Below the pieces are notes generated by a model, which saw nothing but the letters and a program-made list of their open reading frames with translations, ran no database searches and was not told the origin of the DNA. From contig OMVX01000010.1 in NCBI GenBank assembly GCA_900314605.1, positions 1-61,502 of the forward strand: a stretch of DNA of 61,502 nucleotides, read 5' to 3'. Origin of the DNA: an uncultured Methanobrevibacter sp. GTDB lineage: Archaea > Methanobacteriota > Methanobacteria > Methanobacteriales > Methanobacteriaceae. Of this stretch, positions 1 through 10,379 are shown in pieces; position 1 is the first letter of the stretch, and the number at the start of each line of letters is the position of its first letter. The translations under genes were made by a program, and so were the position numbers.

Positions 1-2
1 TA

Positions 3-80
3 AATGTATTTTTAGGAGCCTTAATCATATCACAAGGTTTTAATACAAAAACAGCCATACAACAATTATCTGAGAACTAA
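3..80 (+). CDS. C-terminal fragment of an unidentified protein (runs in from the left edge)
   Basis: A frame open from the window edge gives about 25 residues ending in QGFNTKTAIQQLSEN and a TAA at 78-80. The base composition is less AT-rich than the surrounding spacers, and 25 stop-free codons are uncommon in spacer DNA here, so this is probably the real end of a gene. It converges on the minus-strand gene ending at 155. No domain can be assigned; a transposase tail is possible but is not shown by anything visible. Confidence 0.4.
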   Translation, partial: NVFLGALIISQGFNTKTAIQQLSEN

Positions 81-154
81 AAAATTCAGACCCCTAAAGT
101 AGAAGTAAAAAAGTGAAAAAACATTTCCACAATAATATGCCTAAATATTATATA

Positions 155-1213
155 TTATAATTTATTACCACAGTTGACACAAAAATTTGATTTTTCTTTA
201 ATTGCTGTTCCACAATTTGGACAGAAACCTGTTTGATTTACTGCATTTTCATAATTTTGTTCTACATTCTCTTCAGTAGATGTATTCTCTTCTTGTAGTG
301 ACGTATTCTCTTCAGTAGATGTATTCTCTTCTTGTAGTGATGTATTGCTTTTATCAGTTATAGGATTTCCTAATAATTCTGCTTTTTTCATATTAAATTC
401 TTCTTTAGTTAATAATCCTTTTTCATATAATTCTGCATATTTAAGGATTTCATCTGCAGCACTTGTTGTTGAATAGTTTTCTTGTATATTCTGTGACTTT
501 TCAATATAGGATTCAAATGCATTATTCATATACTGCACATATTCTTTAACATGTTTTAAAGTGATATGTTCATTACTTTTAGTATTAATCACAACACTGC
601 TTGATAAATTAAACTTACCCCTTGCATCAAAATCCAAACTAGTTATATTTTGGAAATAGATTTTACGAGTCCCCATGTTTGATTTAATAAACATACTTTC
701 TTTTAAAATCTCAAAATTGTCTTCATTAATAATCACATATGCATCCATTAAATCCCTTTCTGGGGCGTTAGAGAAAGTTCTATACCTGATCTCTTCTAAA
801 GTACATTTAAACCATGTTTTATTAGTTAAATCAACATTATATTTTTCTTCAATTTTTCTTTTAATTTTTAATTGCTTTTCTTTAGTTTTATTTCCATGTT
901 CCAATTCAATTTGTTGATTGAATTTATTAAGTTCTTCTAGTGCTTGTTCTTGGCTCATAGGTTCTCCATATTTTTCAGTTAGGAGTTCATGTATTCTTCT
1001 TTCAATATCATCAGTTTTCGTTTCGTTGTTTTCAATTTCTTTTCTTATTGTAGTAATTATATGATTATAGCACTTTAAATCATCCGTTTCTTCTTTCATT
1101 ACACCATATCTTGGTATTATCTCTCTATACCTCAACCTTTTATTATTAGTATAAGTTTTTAGTTCTCTTAATGCTTCTTTTTGTTCCTCTGTTTTTTTAC
1201 TGAATATTCCCAT
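155..1213 (-). CDS. SHOCT-domain protein with C-terminal zinc ribbon
   Basis: 352 residues. The first 125 residues are highly charged and probably helical. Residues about 155-240 look like a PH-like beta domain. Residues about 251-282 (DEILKYAELYEKGLLTKEEF) match the SHOCT motif found at the ends of bacterial and archaeal membrane or cytosolic oligomerising proteins. Residues 290-316 are two copies of a 13-residue Thr/Glu-rich unit. Residues 331-350 form a zinc ribbon with two CxxC knuckles. The start has a strong ribosome-binding site (GGAGGGG). It is a single gene between the left edge and the K+ channel gene. The function is unknown; it is likely a protein-interaction or scaffold protein. 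Confidence 0.75.
   Translation of the reverse strand: MGIFSKKTEEQKEALRELKTYTNNKRLRYREIIPRYGVMKEETDDLKCYNHIITTIRKEIENNETKTDDIERRIHELLTEKYGEPMSQEQALEELNKFNQQIELEHGNKTKEKQLKIKRKIEEKYNVDLTNKTWFKCTLEEIRYRTFSNAPERDLMDAYVIINEDNFEILKESMFIKSNMGTRKIYFQNITSLDFDARGKFNLSSSVVINTKSNEHITLKHVKEYVQYMNNAFESYIEKSQNIQENYSTTSAADEILKYAELYEKGLLTKEEFNMKKAELLGNPITDKSNTSLQEENTSTEENTSLQEENTSTEENVEQNYENAVNQTGFCPNCGTAIKEKSNFCVNCGNKL
266..343 (-). repeat. Two tandem copies of a 39-bp unit inside a coding region
   Basis: Units at 266-304 and 305-343 are nearly identical (one difference near the end of the unit). They encode the duplicated 13-residue linker NTSLQEENTSTEE of the SHOCT/zinc-ribbon protein. The unit is a multiple of three, so copy number can change without breaking the frame. 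Confidence 0.9.
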
Positions 1214-1322
1214 AATAACCCCTCCTTAATATGAAAATTTTAAATGATTTAATAGCTTTGTAATATATATTAATTTTTAATATTTTAATTATTGTTAACA
1301 TTGTTTTATATAATTTTCCAAA

Positions 1323-2138
1323 TTAATCCATCTTATTCATTATTAAATATTTTAATTCATTAATTTCATCTTTTAATTGTTTATTTTCATCTTTAAGACT
1401 TTGTAAGTCATTTATAATATTATCAGATTTTTCAATGACACAATCTATTTCTTCTTTAATATCCTTATTATCATCTTCCAATATACGGTCAGTTAAAAAT
1501 GAAGATATTGCAGCAGTAATTGATGAAAATATGAATATCCCAATTAAAATTAAAATTATAGACAATACTTTTTCATTATATGTTTGTGGAGTAACATCCC
1601 CATAACCAACAGTAGTTAAAGTAACTACTACAAAATAGAAATCATCAAATAAATTATAAGAAGGACCAAAAAGATATAATAATAAAGTAAATATTCCTAT
1701 AGTGGCAACTACTCCCGCCAATATTTTATGCAACCCTGTTTTTTTAAATAAATCACCGATAAAACTTAATCTACTTGATAAAAGAAATATTCTAATTAAT
1801 TTAAGAAGCCTAAGATATCTTAATAAGGTAAACCCTGAAACAGTTTCAATTAAAATAAAATCAAAAGGAATAGATGCAATTAAACCAAGTATATTCATAG
1901 GGTCTAATATAAAATCTTTTTTTGATGGTGCTGAAAATAAATTTATTGTATATTCCACTAAAAGAATTAAACAGATAATTAAATCGAAATATTGGATATT
2001 TAAAGCAATATGAGCTGGAATTTGAAAAATCAGAGCAATTGTAATTAAAAACATATCTATTATTATTAAACTATTAAAACAATAATTCAAAAGAAATTTT
2101 AAATTAAATCTTTGAAAAATCTGTTTCAAAAAATTCAT
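1323..2138 (-). CDS. Voltage-gated-type potassium channel
   Basis: 271 residues. The hydrophobic segments are arranged as S1-S6 of a tetrameric ion channel. An S4-like helix with spaced positive residues (LLRYLRLLKLIRIFLL, about 105-120) is followed by a pore loop with the K+ selectivity filter TTVGYGD at 175-181. After S6 there is a cytoplasmic coiled coil of about 60 residues (EKSDNIINDLQSLKDENKQL) that probably helps tetramerisation. No RCK/TrkA-N domain is present, so gating is likely by voltage rather than by nucleotide or Ca2+. The ribosome-binding site is weak. It is monocistronic. Confidence 0.9.
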   Translation of the reverse strand: MNFLKQIFQRFNLKFLLNYCFNSLIIIDMFLITIALIFQIPAHIALNIQYFDLIICLILLVEYTINLFSAPSKKDFILDPMNILGLIASIPFDFILIETVSGFTLLRYLRLLKLIRIFLLSSRLSFIGDLFKKTGLHKILAGVVATIGIFTLLLYLFGPSYNLFDDFYFVVVTLTTVGYGDVTPQTYNEKVLSIILILIGIFIFSSITAAISSFLTDRILEDDNKDIKEEIDCVIEKSDNIINDLQSLKDENKQLKDEINELKYLIMNKMD

Positions 2139-2230
2139 ACTATTAAACTCATTATTTTTTGTAAGAAATAATTTAATTTATTAATAGATATAATAAAAAA
2201 TAAAGTAATTTAAGGTTATTTAACCCTAAA

Positions 2231-3424
2231 CTAGTTTTTAATATATTTTTTTAAGTCCTCTACTTTATTGGTTTGTTCCCATGGTAAATCAGGATTACCA
2301 AAGTGACCATATTTAGCAGTTTGTTTATAAATAGGACGTCTTAAATCAAGTGTATTGATTATTCCAAGTGGAGTTAAATCAAAGTTTTCTCTAACAATTT
2401 CTTCAAAACTTTTATCTCCAATATCAGCACCAGTACCAAAAGTATCGACCATAATACTAGTAGGCTCTGCTACACCAATCGCATAAGATACTTGTACTTC
2501 ACACTTCTCAGCAAGACCACTAGCTACAATATTTTTTGCAACATATCTTGCCATATAACATGCACTTCTATCAACTTTAGTACAGTCTTTACCTGAAAAT
2601 GCTCCTCCACCATGTCTTGCATATCCACCATAAGTATCTACAATGATTTTCCTACCGGTTAAACCTGCATCTCCATGAGGACCTCCTATTTCAAATATAC
2701 CTGTAGGATTAATATATTCTCTTGTTTCATCAGTAATATATTCTTGTGGAAGGACTTCTTTAAAGACATAGTTTCTTATATCTTCTTTTAAAGCTTCCTG
2801 ATTATCAGACATAGTTTTATCATGTTGTGTAGATAAAACAATAGTCCCTAAAGAAACTACATTACCTTCTTTATCATAATTTACAGATACTTGAGCTTTT
2901 GCATCAGGTCTTAAATAAGAAAGAACATTATCTTCTCTAAGTTGAGTTAATTTACTAGTTAATCCACGTGCAAGATAAATTGGATAAGGCATATATGTTT
3001 CGGTTTCATTAGTTGCATAACCAAACATCATACCTTGATCTCCTGCACCAATAGATTCTTCAGAATCTTCCTCATCACGAACTTCAATAGATTCATCAAC
3101 ACCTTGTTTAATATCTGCAGACTGTGAATGAAGTAAATTTAAAACTTTACAAGTATGACCATCAAATTTAATCTCAGGATTATCATAACCGATTTCAATA
3201 ATAGTATCTCGAATAATTTTTTCAACATCGATTTCAGCAGTGGAAGATATTTCTCCAAAAACAAGACAAAAATCAGTAGTTACACTAGTTTCACAAGCAA
3301 CATGAGCATATGGATCTTCTGCCATATAAGCATCTAATATTGCATCAGAAATAATATCTGCAACTTTATCAGGATGCCCTTCAGTTACAGATTCAGAAGT
3401 AAATGTTCTATATATTTTAGTCAT
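2231..3424 (-). CDS. metK: S-adenosylmethionine synthetase, bacterial/eukaryal type
   Basis: 397 residues. It makes S-adenosylmethionine from methionine and ATP. The hallmarks of the bacterial/eukaryal MetK family are all present: [16 protein letters not shown] near the N-terminus, [16 protein letters not shown] in the middle and GGGAFSGKD toward the C-terminus. Most archaea instead use a very different archaeal MAT enzyme, so this gene is probably a transfer from bacteria. The frame is intact and the ribosome-binding site (AAGGAGAT) is good. It lies upstream of hemA and other tetrapyrrole and MCR-activation genes that depend on SAM chemistry. Confidence 0.95.
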   Translation of the reverse strand: MTKIYRTFTSESVTEGHPDKVADIISDAILDAYMAEDPYAHVACETSVTTDFCLVFGEISSTAEIDVEKIIRDTIIEIGYDNPEIKFDGHTCKVLNLLHSQSADIKQGVDESIEVRDEEDSEESIGAGDQGMMFGYATNETETYMPYPIYLARGLTSKLTQLREDNVLSYLRPDAKAQVSVNYDKEGNVVSLGTIVLSTQHDKTMSDNQEALKEDIRNYVFKEVLPQEYITDETREYINPTGIFEIGGPHGDAGLTGRKIIVDTYGGYARHGGGAFSGKDCTKVDRSACYMARYVAKNIVASGLAEKCEVQVSYAIGVAEPTSIMVDTFGTGADIGDKSFEEIVRENFDLTPLGIINTLDLRRPIYKQTAKYGHFGNPDLPWEQTNKVEDLKKYIKN

Positions 3425-3676
3425 TATTTATCTCCTTAAAAAATTTTAAAATAAAAATCCAAATAAAATTAATATTTAATGAATTATTAAAATATTTATT
3501 ATATAAAGTTATATTAGAGTTTTTAAATATAAAATACTTTTTTTATTGTTTTAAATATAAAGTTTTTGACAAGAAATTAAAAATACTTAAAAAATAATTA
3601 TTTAATAAAATTAAAGTTACAATATATTCTCCTAATATTTTCTTAATCATGAAAGTATCATTTTAAAAATAAAAAT

Positions 3677-4918
3677 TTAATTATCATCTTTTAAGAAAAA
3701 TTTCTCTGCTGCTCTAATTAATGCCTCATCTTCATCAAAAGCAGCTTTTTTAATATTTTGACTAATGTCATAAAATATTTTATTGACAATAGAGTTTGTT
3801 AAATTATCAAGAATCTTAATATTACTATCGACATCTACATCAACCATCTTCATGATAGCTTTTTGTGATTCACGTTGGCGTATCTCTTCCATAGATGACC
3901 TTAAATTAGCAAGTATGCTATCAATTTCCATTATCTTAAAGGAACTTTTAAGTAAATCCATCTCATTGTCAATTATATTTTCAGCTTCCACAACTTCTTT
4001 TTTTCTTTCAAGAGTTGTTTTTTCTGCAATCCCTCTTAAATCATCAATATTATATAATATAATATCTAAATCTTTAACAGCTTCTGAAACATCACGAGGA
4101 TTAGCAATATCTATAATAATAGATTTTTTATTAAGTTCAAAATTACAATCTTCATTTTTAAGAGTTTCAATAGCTTTTAAATAACGTTCCTTTGTAATAA
4201 GTGTATGAGGAGAACCTGTAGCACTAATAATAACATCACAAACAGGAAGGAACTTATTTAAATCATCAAAGAATATTGCTTCTCCACCTAATTCATCAGC
4301 TAATTTAGTTGCCCTATAATATGTTCTGTTTGCAACAACAATAGCTTTAAGATTTTTCTCAGCTAAAGCCTTAGCAACAAGTGCACCCATTTTTCCAGCA
4401 CCAACTACTAAAACAGATTTATCCTGAAGATTGCCTAAATGTTCTTCAGCTAAATCAACAGCAGCAGAACCTATAGAAATATGGCCTTTATTAATATTGG
4501 TTTTATTTCTAACTTCCTGACCTACATGAATAGCCTTAGTAAACAAAGTATCTAAAACTTTACCTAAATGACCTTCCTTATTAGCCTTATTTTTAGCATC
4601 TTTAATTTGTCCTAAAATCTGGTCTTCTCCAACGATCAAAGATTCTAATGAGGAACTCATACGAAATAAATGAAAAACAGAATCTTCACCAGTTTCAACA
4701 ATAATATTATTAAAGTCAATAGAATCTAATTCATCTTCAATACCGAAAGCATCAGAATGTATATAAAATTCATGCCTATTACAAGTAGATATCTCTACAT
4801 ACTCATTAACATTAAATTTATTTTTAAAATTGATAAAAATATCTTTTAAATCGTTATAAATATTTTCCATAGTTATAACATCTGTTGTTGTGTGATCTAC
4901 ACGAATATTAATAATCAA
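3677..4918 (-). CDS. hemA: Glutamyl-tRNA reductase
   Basis: 413 residues. It reduces glutamyl-tRNA(Glu) to glutamate-1-semialdehyde, the first committed step of tetrapyrrole synthesis, here serving F430 and cobamides. The catalytic cysteine is C46 in STCNRHEF. A Rossmann NADPH-binding loop (VLVVGAGKMG) lies near residue 170, followed by a helical dimerisation domain at the C-terminus. The start is a TTG at 4918, preceded by GAGGAATTAAA, which is an acceptable ribosome-binding site; no in-frame ATG lies near it. Next downstream on the same strand is the metK gene. Confidence 0.95.
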   Translation of the reverse strand: MIINIRVDHTTTDVITMENIYNDLKDIFINFKNKFNVNEYVEISTCNRHEFYIHSDAFGIEDELDSIDFNNIIVETGEDSVFHLFRMSSSLESLIVGEDQILGQIKDAKNKANKEGHLGKVLDTLFTKAIHVGQEVRNKTNINKGHISIGSAAVDLAEEHLGNLQDKSVLVVGAGKMGALVAKALAEKNLKAIVVANRTYYRATKLADELGGEAIFFDDLNKFLPVCDVIISATGSPHTLITKERYLKAIETLKNEDCNFELNKKSIIIDIANPRDVSEAVKDLDIILYNIDDLRGIAEKTTLERKKEVVEAENIIDNEMDLLKSSFKIMEIDSILANLRSSMEEIRQRESQKAIMKMVDVDVDSNIKILDNLTNSIVNKIFYDISQNIKKAAFDEDEALIRAAEKFFLKDDN

Positions 4919-5148
4919 TTTAATTCCTCATAAATTTGAATACTGATTTTAAAATAAAATTTTATCAAGAATATTTAATAAAATTTAAATTATATATGAT
5001 TATATTTTTAAAATAATATAAATTATTTATAATCTTATAAATTTTTTACTTTTTATAAATTATTAAATTGGTTTTATATTAACATTAAATTATCATAAAT
5101 AAATATAATTAAATTTGATTACATCCCCTTTTAATATTTAAAATAAAA

Positions 5149-5820
5149 TCAAAGATCCTCTATGTATTTTCTAACTTCTTCTTTTGCTTTAATCATATTT
5201 TTGTCATTGAAAACTCTAATAAATTCAGGATTATCAAATATTTCATATAATATTTCTCTTCTTCTTTTAGAAGAAGAAACCTTAGATTTTAAAAGTTCTC
5301 TTGCATAACTTTGAAGTTCAATTTCAAAAACATCATAGTCAGTTATAATGTTTTGTATCTTTTGACGTAAATATTTAGCCATAAGAGGGCTTTTACCTCC
5401 GGTATAAATAGAAAACTCTACATCCCCAATATAAAAACTTGTTGGAACAATAACATTTCCATCAAAAGGCTTATCAGCTCTGTTAACCAATTTATCCCCT
5501 GAAATTTCACAAACATAATCTGCAAGGGAATAGTCTCCTGTTGCAATAACTACAATATCTGATTGTTCAACTTCTCTTTTAATTATATTTTTATTTTCTT
5601 CAATGAGACCGTCTGAAAAGTTAAGTTCTGATTTATCAGTGTGTATTTTAACAAATTTAGCTCCCTTTGATATTATTTCATCATCTAAATTAGCCCCAGC
5701 TAATTTAACATTAGCACCTTTATCTAAAAATTTACCTGCTCTTCTAAGGGCAACTTCACCAGTACCTAAAATAAATATATTTTTATCGGTAACATCAAAA
5801 TAAAGACTTAAATAACTCAT
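5149..5820 (-). CDS. Precorrin-2 dehydrogenase / sirohydrochlorin ferrochelatase-like protein
   Basis: About 223 residues, similar to the N-terminal half of CysG and to Met8 and SirC. It oxidises precorrin-2 to sirohydrochlorin with NAD+, the branch intermediate for F430, sirohaem and anaerobic B12. A dinucleotide-binding motif (ILGTGEVALRRAGKFLDKGA) sits near the N-terminus and a helical dimerisation domain follows. An upstream in-frame GTG at 5829 is possible, but the ATG at 5820 gives the normal family start (MSYLSLYFDV). It is placed before hemA on the same strand with a 230-bp AT-rich gap, so separate promoters are likely. Whether it also chelates iron cannot be told from the sequence. 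Confidence 0.88.
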   Translation of the reverse strand: MSYLSLYFDVTDKNIFILGTGEVALRRAGKFLDKGANVKLAGANLDDEIISKGAKFVKIHTDKSELNFSDGLIEENKNIIKREVEQSDIVVIATGDYSLADYVCEISGDKLVNRADKPFDGNVIVPTSFYIGDVEFSIYTGGKSPLMAKYLRQKIQNIITDYDVFEIELQSYARELLKSKVSSSKRRREILYEIFDNPEFIRVFNDKNMIKAKEEVRKYIEDL

Positions 5821-5981
5821 AAAAAACACTTAATATCTAAAAAATATAAAAACATGAAAGCTCTAAAAAATGTAAAATTAGAAAAAAACTAAAAAGAATA
5901 TGAATAATTAAAAGGATTAAAAGTTAAAATATAATAATAATTATAAATTAAGTAAAAATATTTCTTAAAAAATAAAAAAAA

Positions 5982-6467
5982 TTAAGAATCATCTTTTAAT
6001 GTTTTTACTCTTAAAAGTTTAATAGCCTTTCTTAAATCATTTCCACAATCATTTAAGATTTTTTTAGCTTCTTCCTCATCAATATCAAAAGCACTTGTAA
6101 GAGCAGTAACATCTTCATTTGAAACTGATTGAGATTTTTTACCTACAAGTTCCTCAGCCATCTGTTTTTTTAATGAAAGATATTCATCAACACTCATATT
6201 AATGCTTTTCATAGACATATCTCTTAATGGACAAGGCTTTGAAGTTTTACAACACCAAACCATAGAACCGAAACAAGTTCCTGGACCTTCACCTAATCTT
6301 GTTTCACGAGCATATTTATTTTTAATTTCAATATATTCTTGAGGAGTAATATCTACTTCTTTCAAAGCATTTACAATTGGGCAAGGTTTAACTGGAGGGC
6401 AACAAAAAGCCAAAGCTCTTACATCTCCGCCTCGACATATATGTGATGGTGCATCATCCCACGGCAT
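5982..6467 (-). CDS. Methanogenesis marker protein 9
   Basis: 161 residues. It contains the Cys-rich blocks [20 protein letters not shown] and [16 protein letters not shown], typical of the small methanogen-specific family known as marker 9. The cysteines suggest a metal or Fe-S site. The last 45 residues ([20 protein letters not shown]) look like a UBA-like three-helix motif. The ribosome-binding site GGAGGA is well placed. It sits between the precorrin-2 dehydrogenase and atwA genes, in a block devoted to F430 and MCR activation, which agrees with a role in MCR function. The biochemical role is unknown. Confidence 0.8.
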   Translation of the reverse strand: MPWDDAPSHICRGGDVRALAFCCPPVKPCPIVNALKEVDITPQEYIEIKNKYARETRLGEGPGTCFGSMVWCCKTSKPCPLRDMSMKSINMSVDEYLSLKKQMAEELVGKKSQSVSNEDVTALTSAFDIDEEEAKKILNDCGNDLRKAIKLLRVKTLKDDS

Positions 6468-6744
6468 AACAATTTCCTCCGAATCAATTAAGAAAATAAT
6501 AGATAATTAATAATATTAATTTTTAAATATTATATTAAATTAATCAAATGAATAATAGCTTATAATAATCAATTTAATATTAATTCTTATTATTTATAAA
6601 ACTAATTGTTTTAATAAAAATTAAGAAAAATAAATAAAAATAGAATTTAATAAATAATAAATAAAAAAATTAAACACTTTAAGATTTTATAATAAAAATA
6701 ATTAAAACTTAAAATAAAAATATTAGTAAACAATTAATAATTGC

Positions 6745-8346
6745 TTACCTGTTTCTTAACATATCCTCTTTCTCATCACTAGTAAGTTGTTTTACGATTT
6801 CTTCAGGTTTACCTATATCAAGGATAGAACCGTCTCTCATTAATGCTGCACGATCACAAACATCTAAAACGAAGTCCATATCGTGAGAAACTATGATAAA
6901 TGTTTGGTGTAATTCTTCCCTTGCTTTAAGAATAGAATCAGAAACAACGACTCTTGTGATAGGATCCATTGTACCGGTAGGTTCATCTAAAACAATGATA
7001 TTAGGTTCTTTAATAAGTACCTGTGCAATAGCTACCCTATGTCTTTCACCGGCACTTAATTCATCAGGATATTTATTTAAAATTTCCTGAACTTTCTCTT
7101 GGGAAAAGCCTACTGCTTCAAGAACATGAATAGCCTGCATTTTTGCAAATTCAGCAGGTAAATTAAGACTAATTGCATCTGACAAATTACCAAGAACATC
7201 TCTGTGAGGATAAAGTGAAAATTCCTGGTGAAGTAGACCAATATAGTGAATTGCACGACCTCTATTCATAGGTCCACGTACAGTCATATCAACCCAATCA
7301 TCACCTACTTTTACCTCAAGTGAACCAGAACTTGGCTCTGTAAGTCCAGTTAACATTTTTGTTAAAGTTGTTTTTCCAGCACCACTTAAACCAACAAGGC
7401 CAAATATTTCCTGTTGATTAATTTCAAGGTCAACATCATCTACCGCTTTAACGACCCCTCTTTCAATAGAGTAATAATGTTTTTTAACATTTTCTAATTT
7501 TACAATAGGTCCTCCTACTTCATGATCTTGAACTTTTTGTGGAAGAGGAACAGTTTCTAAAAACTCTTGAACAACTTTATGAGGATCTCCAGATTTAACT
7601 AACTGCCCATCTTCTAACCATATAACATTATCTGCTAATTGTTCCATTACTTCAGGCCAATGAGAAGTGATTACCATAGTGGTACCTTTTTCTTTTACTG
7701 CATCTTCCAATGTTTGATGAAGTGATTCTGCAGTTTGGGGATCAAGTGTACCAGTAGGTTCATCTGCTAAAAATAACATTGGCTCTTTAGCAATTTGTCT
7801 TGCAAGAACTACTCTTTGTTTTTCTCCCCCACTTAAATCTCGTGCAATATGAGTAATCCTATGACTCATCTGTACCATTTGAAGAATTTCTAGAGCCTGA
7901 GCAAGATTATTTTCAAATTCGTCATTATCCCCCATTGCTTTAAGGACATTTTCAATTACAGATGCTTCATCATATAAAGCAAAATTTCTCTGTAACATAA
8001 TAGCAATTCGTCTTTTAACAGCTGTAAATTCTCTTCTTTCACTGTTCCAAAAATCAACATCTTTTGATTCAAAAGTTGATTCACAATGAGGACATTTTTC
8101 TCCAGTTTTAGATGGTGATTCGACAAAACCACATTTAGGACAGACAGCTACATGAAAAATCATTTGTCCACTATCTGGAGCATACTCTTGAGTTCCACGT
8201 AACATATTAATAAGAACAGACTTTCCAGAACCACTACGGCCTAAAATACCTAATGTTTCTCCTTCGTTTATTTCAAGAGTTATGTCTTTAAGAACTTGAA
8301 CATCATTAAATGATTTAGTAATATTTTTTAAACTAATGAACTTCAT
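6745..8346 (-). CDS. atwA: Methyl-coenzyme M reductase activation component A2
   Basis: 533 residues. It is a soluble tandem ABC ATPase that binds ATP during reductive activation of MCR. First nucleotide-binding domain: Walker A GRSGSGKS and signature [15 protein letters not shown], with a two-knuckle zinc ribbon (CPKCG...CPHC) inserted between them. Second domain: Walker A GLSGAGKT and signature [14 protein letters not shown], with Walker [11 protein letters not shown]. There are no membrane segments. The start is the ATG at 8346, preceded by AAAGGTGAAGGT; the in-frame extension to 8403 is low-complexity and has no ribosome-binding site. Length matches the family (about 530). Confidence 0.95.
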   Translation of the reverse strand: MKFISLKNITKSFNDVQVLKDITLEINEGETLGILGRSGSGKSVLINMLRGTQEYAPDSGQMIFHVAVCPKCGFVESPSKTGEKCPHCESTFESKDVDFWNSERREFTAVKRRIAIMLQRNFALYDEASVIENVLKAMGDNDEFENNLAQALEILQMVQMSHRITHIARDLSGGEKQRVVLARQIAKEPMLFLADEPTGTLDPQTAESLHQTLEDAVKEKGTTMVITSHWPEVMEQLADNVIWLEDGQLVKSGDPHKVVQEFLETVPLPQKVQDHEVGGPIVKLENVKKHYYSIERGVVKAVDDVDLEINQQEIFGLVGLSGAGKTTLTKMLTGLTEPSSGSLEVKVGDDWVDMTVRGPMNRGRAIHYIGLLHQEFSLYPHRDVLGNLSDAISLNLPAEFAKMQAIHVLEAVGFSQEKVQEILNKYPDELSAGERHRVAIAQVLIKEPNIIVLDEPTGTMDPITRVVVSDSILKAREELHQTFIIVSHDMDFVLDVCDRAALMRDGSILDIGKPEEIVKQLTSDEKEDMLRNR

Positions 8347-8777
8347 ACCTTCACCTTTATAATAAAAATAATAATAAATTATTATAATTTTAAGTATTTT
8401 CAAATATTGAAAATTTTTTTTAATTACATATATTTATAATATTATTATTTATAAAAATTTCTAAATGGTTTAAAATATTTTTTCTTAATAGGGAAAAAAA
8501 GTAAAATATTAATATCTAAGATAATAGTTTTTAAAAATAAAGATAATAAAAAATTTTATAAATAATTAACAAATAAATAGATAATTTTAAAAAGAATAAA
8601 TTTAATATAACTATGTTATATGATTTAGAATAAACTAAACAATAAGCTTAACGGAAAATGTAATTTTACAATTTAATCCTAATAAACAAAATTAAAAAAT
8701 GAAATTTAAATACAATGAAAATAAATATGAACCTTAAAAATTAAGGATAAAATAAAATTTTTAAAAAAAATAAGTTT
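8347..8777. other. AT-rich spacer upstream of atwA
   Basis: About 430 bases with no credible reading frame. It should hold the atwA promoter on the minus strand; TATA-like stretches are so frequent in this DNA that none can be singled out. No RNA gene or inverted repeat of note was seen. Confidence 0.6.
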
Positions 8778-9488
8778 TTATAATTCTTTTAAATTAAAAT
8801 CTAATTTACCTTTCAGTGTAGCCCTTCCAATAGAAACACCATGAGCACCTGCATTAAACATATCTTTTATATCTTTCAAACTATTTATTGAATTATTTCC
8901 AATTAGAAATATATTAACATTATTAGCGACTTTTTTAATTAAATCTAAATCTGAAGAGTGAACACCAGGTTTCATTGCATCAATATGTAAATAATCACAG
9001 TTAGACTGAGAAATTAATTTGGAAATAGCTAAATCATCAACTCCATCAACATTTCCCCGAATTTTAACAGAAACCTTAGATGAAGATTTTTTGACAACCT
9101 TTTTAATATAAGATTCTAAATCATCTCTTTTAAGCATTCCCTGACCACAGCCAATTGATTGTAACTCTGGCTGTCTACAATGACAATTAATCTCAACAAT
9201 ATCTACAGAGGGAATTTTACTTATTTCTATGATTTCTTCTGGATTAACACTTCGAAGATTAACAGAAACATTAACATCTGGAAAATGTTCCTTAACTTTT
9301 AGAGATTCTCCTTCAATAAAGTCATATATTTTATCTTCGTTAATGTCAAATTCTTTTCTTCCTCTTTTAATAATTTTTCTACCTGCAAGAATAGTGTATT
9401 TATCAATGTTAAATCCTCCTAATGTAACGGTATCAAAACCATAAGGAATTAATTTAACTGCAAAATCACCATTACAAATACCTGCCAT
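8778..9488 (-). CDS. TIM-barrel protein related to dihydrouridine synthase / dihydroorotate dehydrogenase
   Basis: 236 residues. The alternating strand-helix pattern fits a beta/alpha barrel. Landmarks are VEINCHCRQPELQSIGCGQG, VSVKIRGNVDGVDDLAISKL, and a C-terminal phosphate-binding-like segment (MFNAGAHGVSIGRATLKG) that suits FMN binding. It opens with MAGICNGDFA like a Dus-type barrel but is shorter than tRNA-dihydrouridine synthases (about 320) and lacks their C-terminal RNA-binding domain. It lies 130 bp downstream of GTP cyclohydrolase III on the same strand. The substrate is unknown; a role connected to flavin or F420 metabolism is an inference from position. Confidence 0.65.
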   Translation of the reverse strand: MAGICNGDFAVKLIPYGFDTVTLGGFNIDKYTILAGRKIIKRGRKEFDINEDKIYDFIEGESLKVKEHFPDVNVSVNLRSVNPEEIIEISKIPSVDIVEINCHCRQPELQSIGCGQGMLKRDDLESYIKKVVKKSSSKVSVKIRGNVDGVDDLAISKLISQSNCDYLHIDAMKPGVHSSDLDLIKKVANNVNIFLIGNNSINSLKDIKDMFNAGAHGVSIGRATLKGKLDFNLKEL

Positions 9489-9617
9489 AGGTGCTAAAAC
9501 TATTATAATAAAACTCCCTTTTAAAATATTAAAAAAAAAATGAATAAATTGTCTATAAAACTTGAAATTTTAAAATATAAAAAATAATTAATGATTGAAT
9601 AATATGAAATTTAAAAC

Positions 9618-10379
9618 TTAACAACCTTTTTCAATTACTTCAGTCCATTTAACATTATTCCCTGCTCGTATATTTTCCAAACCTATATCTGCCATATAAG
9701 CTGCATCTTCAGCATTTCGTCCTCTACCAATTCCCGCCTTAAGACCAATACCGATTTCATCATTTATTTCCATTAAAATTTCTTCGATTTCTTTCTCAGA
9801 CAATCCATTACATGGAGACATGAAATTATCCCCGCCTATAAAGAACAGCAATGCTCCTTTTTTAATTAATTTAGTCATTAAGTAATGCTGAGCTTTATTA
9901 ACCATAAAACTAGTATCAAATGCAGATTCAACATCCGTTAAAGTTTCAGTAACACTATTAATATCAATATGAGCAACTTGAACATAACCACTATCTTCAT
10001 CTACAAGTGAATCAATTGCTAATATTTCTTTTCGCTCTGATGATTGTGCTCCTCCTTCATTTTGTAAAGCTACTGTTGCTAATTTTTGTGCTTCATGAGG
10101 AGTTTCAGCCGCACCAACACCCATACTTATAGTAACAGGATATCTATTTTTAATTGACCTTTGAATTCTTAAATGATCTTCTTCATTTATACCATTAGTA
10201 ATCGCTAACATATTGTCAAACCGAGTAAAGAAAACTAGACCCTTTTTAGTAGCAAATTGTTTTTGTATATCTGCAAATAATTCAGCTTGTAAAATTTGAA
10301 GGTCAGATTCATTCCTGGGTTTTGGAGTCACAGTCCAGGGACCATAATTATCAATTTGTATTAATGTCATTTGAATCAT
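9618..10379 (-). CDS. gch3: GTP cyclohydrolase III (archaeal ArfA type)
   Basis: 253 residues from the preferred ATG at 10379, which has GGTGA five bases upstream; an in-frame ATG at 10391 overlaps that site. The enzyme opens GTP to 2-amino-5-formylamino-6-ribosylamino-pyrimidinone phosphate, the first step to riboflavin and the deazaflavin of F420 in many archaea. It has two ferredoxin-like, GGDEF/cyclase-related halves. The first carries [15 protein letters not shown] and [15 protein letters not shown]. The second carries [12 protein letters not shown] and [16 protein letters not shown]. The next genes upstream on the same strand are cofD and cofE, which together make an F420 group. Confidence 0.93.
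   Translation of the reverse strand: MIQMTLIQIDNYGPWTVTPKPRNESDLQILQAELFADIQKQFATKKGLVFFTRFDNMLAITNGINEEDHLRIQRSIKNRYPVTISMGVGAAETPHEAQKLATVALQNEGGAQSSERKEILAIDSLVDEDSGYVQVAHIDINSVTETLTDVESAFDTSFMVNKAQHYLMTKLIKKGALLFFIGGDNFMSPCNGLSEKEIEEILMEINDEIGIGLKAGIGRGRNAEDAAYMADIGLENIRAGNNVKWTEVIEKGC

Noticed and set aside
8347-8403. N-terminal extension of atwA
   Set aside because: The added residues are low-complexity Ile/Tyr/Lys and there is no ribosome-binding site, while AAAGGTGAAGGT precedes the ATG at 8346.
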